DNA of 64,000 nt from Echiichthys vipera (Eukaryota; Chordata; Actinopteri; Perciformes; Trachinidae): positions 7,050,960 to 7,114,959 of the forward strand of contig OY829662.1 in NCBI GenBank assembly GCA_963691815.1, written 5' to 3'. The notes beneath the pieces were generated by a model, which made no database searches, was not told the DNA's origin, and saw nothing but the letters and a program-made list of their open reading frames with translations. Below, piece by piece: positions 48,701-64,000 of the stretch. The translations under genes were made by a program, and so were the position numbers. How positions within the stretch are numbered: position 1 is the first letter of the stretch; each line of letters opens with the position of its first letter.

Positions 48701-49179
48701 TCCACTCCCTTTAGATGCTATAATAATACAAACCTCCTTTTGTATTATCAATCCACCCTCAACAGTCTCAGTTTTCTCTTTTGAGAAAAGAAAATGTATT
48801 GTGGGAATTTAGTGAGTTTTAGTTTGAGCAGGGATTTTTTTAAAAGTTGGAACGCCACCTATATCTCCTGCATCAGGTTCGCGGCGGACACACCAAACAT
48901 GAGTTCAAAGCATGCCCTAGCTTGTCTCTTTGTTACTGCAGCGCAACAGTGCATGCAGAGGGGGGATTAACAACTCTGCGAGCAAGGAGTGGAAATTCTC
49001 ACCTCTGACCTCTGCTCACATGCTCTGTGTTCAAAGAAAAAGCCTCTTTGACTTCTTCCTGCTCTGCTCTTTCCTGCGCTGTAAAAGTCCCTACATGCAC
49101 AATTCTGACATCAACACATGCTTTAAATGATCTTTCTTCCTGCGTTCCATGTGCCAATCAGATGCTGTTCTTAGCGTTA
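45721..49179. other. Intergenic, no gene seen
   Basis: 3.5 kb; an AAT-rich run at 46145-46178 and loose TG at 46829-46870. No gene or recognised element. Confidence 0.45.
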
Positions 49180-50000
49180 TGGCTCTATAGATGGCATTGT
49201 TGGTCAGTCCACTACTTTGGTCCAGACTGAGCAACTTTTAGTTGAATTGCTATGAAATTCTGTACAGACATTCATTGTTCCCAGATGATGCATCCTCCTA
49301 ATGACTTTCCTCTTAGTTTTTATGGTTTATTTATGGTTTTGAGTGAAATGTCTTGGCATCTATCGAAATAGATTGCTGTGAAATCTTATTCATGTTCCCC
49401 TCAGGATGAATTTTTGGATATCCCTTAACTTTTCCTCTGGTAAAATCCTCAGGTCCAAATTGGTGTTTGTCCACTAATTTGGTAACACAATACCATCTTT
49501 ATCAGCTGTATTTTCTATTTAATGCTAATTATGAACATTTTACATAATAACACCCTACGCTAACCTGGTAAATATTAAATGGTAAATGGTAAATGGACTT
49601 GTACTTATATAGCGCTTTCTAGTCTTCTGACTACTCAAGGCGCTTTCACAGTGTTTGTCACATTCACCCATTTAGATTCACACTGATGGCAGTGGACATC
49701 TACATACCATCTAATCTAATGTAACCATTCACACCACATTTACACTCCGATGCGCAGCACGGGGAGCAAATCGGGGTTCAGTGTCTTGCCCAAGGACACT
49801 TCGACATGCAGACCGGGGGAACCGGGGATCAAACCACCGATCACTTGAATGGAGGATAACCTACTGAGCAAGTTGATGAGCAAGAATTGTGCTCAAGTTA
49901 GCATGCTGATGTTAGCATTAAGCTCAAAGCACTGTTGTGCAGAGCGGCTACTATGGCTGTACTCTTGGTCTTGTTTAAGTAACGTTGTAATTCTGAGGCC
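49180..50000 (+). repeat. Fish interspersed repeat split by another repeat
   Basis: The left part 49180-49565 (AGATGGCATTGTTGGTCAGT, CTTTGGTCCAGACTGAGCAA, GTTCCCCTCAGGATGAAT) and right part 49885-50000 (TTAGCATGCTGATGTTAGCA, TTAAGCTCAAAGCACTG) belong to one very common percomorph repeat in the right order. A second copy lies at 55300-55590. Confidence 0.65.
49566..49850 (+). mobile_element. Fish repeat inserted in another repeat (TGGACTTGTACTTATATAGC type)
   Basis: Starts with tandem GGTAAATGGTAAATGGACTT, then ATATAGCGCTTTCTAGTC, ACATTCACCCATT and TTGCCCAAGGACACTTCGAC, ending CCGGGGATCAAACCACCGAT. This is a familiar teleost SINE/LINE-tail-like repeat. It separates the two halves of the host repeat, so it is the younger insertion. 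Confidence 0.65.

Positions 50001-54298
<4,298 letters not shown>

Positions 54299-54344
<46 letters not shown>
54299..54344. repeat. (TG)n microsatellite
   Basis: About 22 TG units. Confidence 0.95.
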
Positions 54345-54346
<2 letters not shown>

Positions 54347-54732
54347 TCACATAATGAGATGTGATATATAAAGATGCGTCGAATACATCTCACCAAGTCA
54401 CGTGCAATCTTATCGTATATTTCTAATCTATTGTTATGCAGTATGTTGCACTGATAACGGGTGAAACAATGAGATGATGCACTTGATCAGCATGTAATTC
54501 TTCTTTTAAGATATTTTCAGATTCCCAGACAAACCATCCCAGTCTGCTCAAACACTCCTTTCTTCCCCACCCCCTACCTTGAATGCAATGAATTCCTTAT
54601 GACTTGTCTGATGGAAATAACATTTCACTATTTGCTCTCTTTGCGATGTGTGTGTGTGTGAAATCCACTGAGAGATGTCAGGAAGGAGAGTCTGTCTGTG
54701 AAACATCTGCTTTAGGACCCCTGAGTGACAGA

Positions 54733-54768
54733 TGTGGCCAGTGCACTACATGTGGCCAGTGCACTACA
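54733..54768. repeat. 18-bp exact tandem duplication
   Basis: TGTGGCCAGTGCACTACA occurs twice head to tail. Confidence 0.9.
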
Positions 54769-54899
54769 TCGTTTTCCCACTGTATTTATTTTCAAAAGAG
54801 GATATAAACCTTAAGGAAGGCCTTAATTGTAATCCATGAAATATAATAACTAGTTAACCCTTTGAAAATATTCTTTGTCATTTCCACTTCCTCTAGAAA

Positions 54900-55055
54900 A
54901 TAAAACCTGGAGGACCAAAAATAGCTTGGCGCAGAACTGTGACGGACGAGCTAGCCAAGATCAACTGAACTTGGCTCGATGTGTTGCCAAGGATAGGGAA
55001 TGATGGAAAGAGCTTATTGTGGCCTCATGTCCCACAGGGGACGGAGAGGATTAAG
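54900..55055 (+). pseudogene. Non-LTR retrotransposon ORF2 3'-terminal fragment
   Basis: One frame gives KPGGPKIAWRRTVTDELAKI then a stop; a shifted frame continues LARCVAKDRE, a stop, and WKELIVASCPTGDGED with a terminal stop. Together these match the conserved end of fish LINE ORF2 (WRRTV..EL, AKDR..W..L, CPTG..ED). Frameshifted and 5'-truncated, so inactive. It is a different LINE family from the 6.5-kb fragment. Confidence 0.65.
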
Positions 55056-55299
55056 TAAATTAGGAATTTTTAAGCTTCATTTATACTTTGCATTAAGAGG
55101 TTACACCATCCCCTCAGCAGCTACATACTCAAGCTCAGAAGGCAATGCCATAACTGACGTGCGCATTATAATGCTCTGTTAATTACCATTCCCTCATTAA
55201 TCTAAACGGAGTGGACAATTTAATAGGAACAGCTGTCAGTATAACAATACAATTCAATGATACACAAACAATCCTCCAAATCCAACCCCAGATGATTCG

Positions 55300-55590
55300 T
55301 CTTACTGACTTTAATGATCCACTGACATTTCCTCCAGCACCACCATGAGGTTTCATAGTTTTGGTATCATGACTACTGCTGGCTAACATGGAATTTGCTA
55401 CAGGTATTCAAGACCCCATCAGGTTGAATTGTAATAGTTTTGGTGGTCCCTTTGCTTTTCATTGAGTGCCGTCATCAGGTGAAGATTTGAAATACTTATT
55501 ACAAAAAAATACCTGCAAAACTAATGATATTCCCACCAGCCTCAGCCTTAGTGCAAATTTCGAAATGTTAGCATGCTGAGACAGAAATGA
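55300..55590 (+). repeat. Second copy of the split fish repeat
   Basis: TTAATGATCCACTGACATTT, CAGCACCACCATGAGGTTT, ACCTGCAAAACTAATGATAT and CCACCAGCCTCAGCC follow the same consensus as 49180-50000 but cover its middle part. Confidence 0.6.
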
Positions 55591-57949
55591 TCCATCAAGT
55601 GTTCTTTTAATATGACAACAATCCAAACCCACATACAGTACATCCTGCTCTGATTAGGAGCTCAGCATTACTGCTAGAATAATTTAACAAGATATGTTTT
55701 TGGCCTTGTTCTGTGTAAATGGACATGAGCAATTAACCTTATACAACCCCTATGTGTGTACCATGGCCTTCAGGGGAGCCCACTTTTTTCAGCACATCTG
55801 ATACAGCATATGATAATCAGTTACCACATCAAACTTCCACATGGGTACCAGAGCCAAACATCGCATATACTGTCCGTTGGCGGGTTTGTGTCCCAGCAGG
55901 TGTAGCATCAATTGATAATAATTGCGGTAAAGGATGCTGTTGCCTGTGGTTGCTTTTCAGTGGGTTGGCTTAGGTTTTTTTTTAGGAAATCCAAAATTTG
56001 CAAGAAAGGTTCGTTGTTTTCTTTTGGCATATTTGTATCCTGACTACAAAGCAGAGAAATTAATAATGGCGATTCAGTGCGCAGATTGAGAGGGACTAGG
56101 AACGTTCCCCCCTATACCCTTTTTTAACGTAAGTGAAGTTTTTTATATTGCGCGCTCTGATTTATATTGCGCGCTCTGATGGTGATGACAAGAATAGCAT
56201 GCATGCCAATCTTTCAAATCATTGTTTTCAGGGGAGCTCATTTCTTCTTCAGAGGAGCTGAGCTTCCCCTGGCTCCCCTGTAGTATGCACCCGGCTGCCA
56301 CTGGAGTCAGATCAAAATGTCTCAGTGCAGGTGTATTGTAGAGCAGGTGAATTATGGACACACAGTGAAGATTCAGTGTCATGGCAATACACTGAGCAAT
56401 ACATCAATGCTAATACGTTTAGTCTTAAAATGTCTCACTTTAATTGTATAAATGGTCTAAGTGAAAACGCGTACACTTGAGATGCAAATAACATGATAAT
56501 CTGAATTGGTTTGCAGTTGTGGGGTTTGAAGAAGTAATAAACATGTCTTACAGTAAGATTGTATTCAGATGGATATTGCTGTGTGCACAACAATTGACTG
56601 TAAATCAAATCTAATAGTGAACATCCATTTTCCTCTTCTAGGAACAAGGACATTCTCTGTGGCTGGAGAACCTCATTTCATGATTTTGATTTAGATTGTT
56701 TGTGATCGGTGGAGACAGATTTTGTGATGAACCCATTTCAGAAGAGCCTAAAAATTTGAAAGGGATAATGAGGTCAGTGCGGCGGACTTTGATGATGGGG
56801 AAGAAAACCTTTCCGTGGTTGTTCCTATAGCTTCGGAGCAAAGTGAAGACAACGGGTTTGGAATATAAAAGAGAAACGGAGACTAGGCTTTGTAGGAGTT
56901 AAATCCAGTTAGACCCAAGGTGCTTTTAGTGTAACAAGTCTTTTCTTTTCAAAGCATGCTATCTATGGGAAAAGAAAGGGGAAAACAGTTACTTATCAAC
57001 ATCAGGGATCTACCGGGACCACAAACTCACTTTTGTTCCTAATAACTCTCTGGTGCACACAATATGCATTGTTACCTTGTGGAGTATTTTGATCCTCTCT
57101 AGCCAATAAAAGGAGATATCTCTTGGTAAAGTAGCTACAAAATCTCAGACTGCAAGAGTTGTGCTCTCACGCTACTTTGTTGGAGACTACATCGTTTCTA
57201 AACAATAACAAACAGACATGTTTCAGCTCCCACTGCTCACTGACACGAGATGGGTTGGACGTTTACAGCCCAAAATTACAAATTGCACACATATGGTGAC
57301 TAAATCAGGACTGTTCAGATGAATTATGAATACCGGACCTCTTTGAATAAATATTTGAATGGACACAATGAATAATTTTGGCTAAATTTGAATATTTCAG
57401 TGTTCATATTACGAAGTCAACCATTAAACATTCTGATAGTTTCATTCCTCAAGAAAAAAAAGAGAATTCAGTAACTTGGGCATTGCCATAAGCCTCCTTG
57501 CCCCGACTTTCCCTTTGAAGAAGTTTAAAGAATCAAATTAAAGAGGAAGCCCTGACTTTGATACTGCCATCTCAGCATGAACATTTTAGATTAGATCAGG
57601 AAAAATATCCTCCCAGAGGCAATTTACTTTCCAATATATATCATGTATTTACACGCTTTAAAATATATGGGATTTTCTCTAGTTTACAGCCCTTCACGAA
57701 AGCTTAAAGGTGCTCCTGGGCTCTTCATGGCACGTAGGTAATCCACTGCAAACGCTGGAGTGTGTTTCTCAACATACGATAAGATGATAAATATAGAGTT
57801 GGATAAACAGCTCCAGGGCAAAGCACTGAGATTGGTGATGTCATCAGCTGTACCGGACGAGATATGAGTCATCCACAAGTTTAGGAGCCTCGGTGACGAA
57901 AACATCAGCCGTAAACTAGGCTAATCCACTGAAATCCACATATTCACTG

Positions 57950-57950
<1 letters not shown>
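55591..57950. other. Intergenic, no gene seen
   Basis: 2.4 kb; contains a 19-bp tandem duplication (TTTATATTGCGCGCTCTGA at 56142-56160 and 56161-56179). Nothing else recognised. Confidence 0.45.

Positions 57951-58040
<90 letters not shown>
57951..58040. repeat. (CA)n microsatellite
   Basis: About 43 CA units preceded by GCGCGC. Confidence 0.95.
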
Positions 58041-58042
<2 letters not shown>

Positions 58043-58484
58043 CATAGACGCGTACTTAAACCAAAGTGGTGCCTGCATAGATGAACAAGAGATTAATTAT
58101 GGAATATACTATTTGATAATAGATGTGTCAATTATAGACCTGACACTGTATAGCTTTCAAACATGTTAATTTAAAGTCTTCACACTTGTGTATGCACATG
58201 CATGCACAGATTAGTGAGCTACAATAAAGGCCTACTGGATTTTACAAATCCGCTTTGTGTCAAGAAACTTTAGCAGCAGAGAGAAGAAGCAGGCGAGGGC
58301 AAGTGTGAATGTCTCTGCATCAACAAGGTCTCCTTCCTGCAACTCTAGCCAACTCTCATTTCCAGTTTGGACATATTAGATGGATTATTGAACGGGTCTA
58401 CCCAGCACAGGCCCTTGGCCCTAGTGGTCATTGGGTCCCTGTGACGGCATCTGTTTGAAGTGACTGTTAACATTTCTTGCTAAA

Positions 58485-59070
58485 CAAATGACTACAGAGA
58501 TGCAACACCACTACAAAGACAACAGAGAAATGCAAAATGACAAAAACCCTCAAATGACCACAGAAAGATGCAAAACTAGACCTCAAAATATTACAAGAGA
58601 TGCAAAATGACCAAAAAGACATACAAAACTAACAGAAAGAGATGGAAAATAACCACAAAGACACTCAAAAAGAATAGAAAGATATGCTAAATAACTACAG
58701 AGATGCAAAAAAAGAATAGAAAGAGATGCAAAATGAACAAAAAGACATGCAAAATTAATAGAGATGCAAAATGACAACAAAGACTGGCAAAATGAATAGA
58801 AATACATGCTATATGACTACAAAGAGATGCAAAAAAGAATAGAAAGAGATGCAAAATGACCATAAAGACAGGCAAAAGGAATAGAAAGTCATGCTAAATG
58901 ACAAAAAAAACTGTAGAAAAACAGAAAACTGTAGAAAGAGATGCAAAATGACTACAAAGAGATTTATGATGAGACTTGAAACATCTCCAAAAACACGCCA
59001 ACAATGACAACTGAGACCCAAATAATAAAAAAGAGACACAAAACATTTACAGAGAAAAATGAGATTTAAA
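58485..59070. repeat. Diverged minisatellite (GAGATGCAAAATGACNACAAA units)
   Basis: About 580 bp built of 18-40 bp variants of AGAGATGCAAAATGACCAC AAAGACATGCAAAA-like sequence, strongly purine-rich on the + strand. The - strand ORFs of Phe/Leu/Ser/Cys repeats here are by-products. Confidence 0.85.
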
Positions 59071-60898
59071 AAGTGGTACACACACTAGTACTGTTGTTTA
59101 CCAACTGAGTTCATTTGAAACAAGGACTACTCCTTCAATCACTCACGCTAATCCCTAATAGGAACACCAATTGACCACAAAGACATGTCAAATTTATAAC
59201 CATAATTTAGTTTTAATCTGTGGATCTTATTCAGGAGAATTCTGGGCCTATTACATGTCTATACCCAATGCCGACTGTCTCATTATCTGTCCATGCCTGA
59301 CATTTGTGCACCTCCTTTATTTAAATCCCCCCTTTCCGTCAGCTCCTTTCCTTCCCTATTGTTTCCCCATGTCAGCAACACTACCTTAACTTTTCTTTGT
59401 TCACCTTTGGGCGACCTTTCCGTCTATGTTTTTCTCCCTAACACTCTCTTTTTCTACATCTCTCTTCACTCTGTTACTCTTTCTGAGGACAGGTCTCATC
59501 TCTGACTGGCTGATTGGGTTACTGCGGCTGTCCCTGTTGACACACAGATACACACAGTGAAAGGCTTTGCAGGGGACTCAGACTGCACTAGGATGGAACG
59601 GAGATGAATAATAATGACATGGACCTGACCACCCGTAACGACTGCTGGCTGACTGCACGACTAGTTATCCGGCCTGGTGGCTCGTTCCTTCTGGTTAGCT
59701 TATTGGTCGCTCCCTGCTGACTCATGCTTATCTCTCATCTGTACCTGCTTCTGCAGGGTTGCATGGGGATGGAGCCTATCTCAGCGCACATAGAGCAGGT
59801 GCACCATGTCTGTTACAAGGCACAAACATTTATACACAAACTATTCACATCAATGGCAGACACCAAAGCAGTGACAGATAAGAAAAGAAGAGGGAAGAGT
59901 ATGGACACAAGTATAGACAATCAATCATGACCCTCATGTGCCACAAATCAGCCAATCCTCCTCCTTCCTGCAGTCTGACATGAACGAGTCCACAGCACAT
60001 TTTCTCTAATGGAAAGGAGGTCATTAATTTATGGATAGAAATCAAAGTTGCTGTGAATAAAGATCGGTTTACATTAGCAGTGGTCATTGATTGGGGTAGT
60101 CTTACAAAGGAACATAGTGGAAAGAGAGATACTATGGAAATAGAGGATAGTACATACACTACACTAGATACAGAGTAGAGCACCGCTCCAAATGTATTCA
60201 TTCCAATAATAAAACACAACAGGAAATTCAAGACACCCAATAGATTTTCTTCTTTTTATATCAACCTGACCCACATTGTCTTACAGAGAGGTTAGAGCAG
60301 GGCTCTCCTTTCACAGCAGGCTTTTTCTTTCTATCTGACACAAGGGAGAGGCAGGGTGAGCTCTTTGTGTACTTTCTTTTGATTGAAGACGAGGGAAAGC
60401 TGAGAGGGTTGCAGACAAAGAGGGATCGCAGTACAAAAAGTGTCACAGACGGGAATTAGACCCAGCTGGCCCGCATGGGGGGGATTCATCCACCAATGAA
60501 ACTTTTATTTTAAGAGCTGCAATGATGAGAGTCCAGAAATGGCTTTAAAACCTCCAGTGAGACAGTGCTACTTTGGATAACTTTTTCCTTTTGTATCTTT
60601 AATGTTTGAGATACTATTAGACACAAATATGTATGTGGAAGACGTACAGTATAGGGTTTGCTGAAAAAATGGAGTTTCGGTAGCATTGTTTATGTCAAAG
60701 GAATTTGTTTTTGGACACTGAGCGTTAGACGGCATGTCGTGATGAGGCTGCATACTCCAACTAAATTTGGATATCTGACGTCGGCAGGTATCTGTTCCAT
60801 CTGTGGTCTCTAACTGTAACTGGAGTGATGTTTCACACTGTCAATGCAATTATGCATGGCAGATATGCTGGTTACATTCTATGCACCCAGCATCAGAT
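59071..60898. other. Intergenic, no gene seen
   Basis: 1.8 kb; a pyrimidine-rich patch at 59320-59500, no supported gene. Confidence 0.45.
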
Positions 60899-61736
60899 CA
60901 GTGTTTCCCCAACCATTATATAAGGGGACCCCCGCCCCCCTTGAAAGTCAAGTTAATTTTTTTTAATTGTAGGCTATTTTCTGAATAGCGTCAGATCCCA
61001 ACAGGAGTCAGTTAAGGATCCATTTCCTATAGAACAGCTCTATACCTTTGTCCTTTCAGCAAAACAAACTAAACAGCCTTATGTTATTTATCTTATTTAC
61101 ACGACAACATGTCAATTCGGTCTCTACATGGTTGCGCGTTTATAATTCTCAGAAAACACCGACAGCGTTGGAGATTCACTTTTTCAAAGGTCTTTTAATA
61201 AATTTTTTGGGAAGATGCTTCACTCCTAATGGGGAAAAACTAATCTGAAACTTATCAGAGATCCTTTATTATTTTGTTTGAGGAGATGATTCACTCCTGC
61301 AAAAAACAACTAAAACAGAATTTAACAAACTGAAATTCTTTCTTCATTTTGTTGATTTTTGATTTAACTTTAGTCTGTTTCTGTTGGGGAACATTATTTG
61401 GACCTTTTGGACATTGATTATTTCAAAGACATTTTTTGATGCCGAGTGTAGCTTATTGTGTGATCCACTGATTTAAGCCGAGTTTGCATTGTGGCTCTGA
61501 TTATTGTTGTATAATTGTGTTCCTTCTGTCTGGTGATTTTTAACGCCTTTTAACATTGATTCATTTATCCATGTTGGCATTGACCTTTAATATGAACTTT
61601 GAACCATTAAATTGTTTGATTAAACACCAACTGGCATGCTAAAAAGAACATTCAGGCAATCCGCTAAAGTCTTTCCTTAAATTCTTTTGTCATTGACCCC
61701 CCCCCCCACAACGCTGTACACTTGGGGGAAACTCTG
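60899..61736. mobile_element. hAT-like element (CAGTGTTTCCCC termini)
   Basis: Left CAGTGTTTCCCCAACCATTA and right, read inward, CAGAGTTTCCCCCAAGTGTA, with C-rich runs just inside both ends (60930-60939 and 61697-61707). This is the terminal pattern of a known fish hAT family. Flanks show no clear 8-bp duplication and the 0.8-kb interior has no transposase. Confidence 0.5.
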
Positions 61737-63807
<2,071 letters not shown>

Positions 63808-64000
63808 AGCTCCGAATCAATGGCAGGTATACGATGTCTGGCCCTTGCAGTCAAGGACGAGGTTGTGGGAGGGCATTGGCTCGAGAGCGGTGTTTGAACA
63901 GGGCAGTGAATCAAAAAAAGAAAAACCACTACAACCGCAGATGTCATCAAACTATACCCTTAATCCCTTGATCTCTTTGTTATTTTAGAAAGTAACTATT

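Overview
This window looks like nuclear DNA from a ray-finned fish, most likely a percomorph teleost. It has a multi-exon vertebrate-type gene with GT-AG introns, very many (TG)n/(CA)n microsatellites, and interspersed repeats that I recognise from percomorph genomes. I see no prokaryotic operon, CRISPR array or phage module. Repeat families are named from memory of their consensus; no search was run.

Region 1 (about 0.2-25 kb, + strand) holds one protein-coding gene, the actin-regulated SRF coactivator mrtfa (MKL1/MRTF-A). I place 18 coding exons from 244 to 22951. Every junction keeps phase, and the sum is 3642 nt including the stop (1213 residues). The domains run in the family order: three RPEL actin-binding motifs, basic/NLS regions, a Q-rich box, a SAP domain, a leucine-zipper coiled coil, an unusual Q/K-rich block, and a C-terminal acidic activation region. 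One further phase-symmetric exon is possible at 21862-21942. An in-frame stop and an acceptor-like sequence just upstream of the first ATG suggest that a 5'UTR exon and the promoter lie left of the window. Introns carry a non-LTR retrotransposon fragment, a decayed hAT-like element and other fish repeats.

Region 2 (about 25-64 kb) has no gene I can support. It is a repeat-rich desert: a solo LTR with perfect 5-bp target duplications, two hAT-type MITEs with perfect 8-bp duplications, a PIF/Harbinger element with TAA duplications nested in a larger inverted-repeat element, a tRNA-derived SINE, a LINE 3' fragment, two copies of one fish repeat (one split by another repeat), a diverged minisatellite, and several very long CA/TG tracts, up to about 157 units near the right end.

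Functionally the window is mrtfa plus its downstream flank. MRTF-A binds G-actin through the RPEL motifs, enters the nucleus when actin polymerises, and drives SRF targets. The most notable things are the long Q/K-rich block of this MRTF-A, the candidate extra exon, the intron-15 hairpin, and the cluster of datable mobile-element insertions. I found no wholly new biological system.
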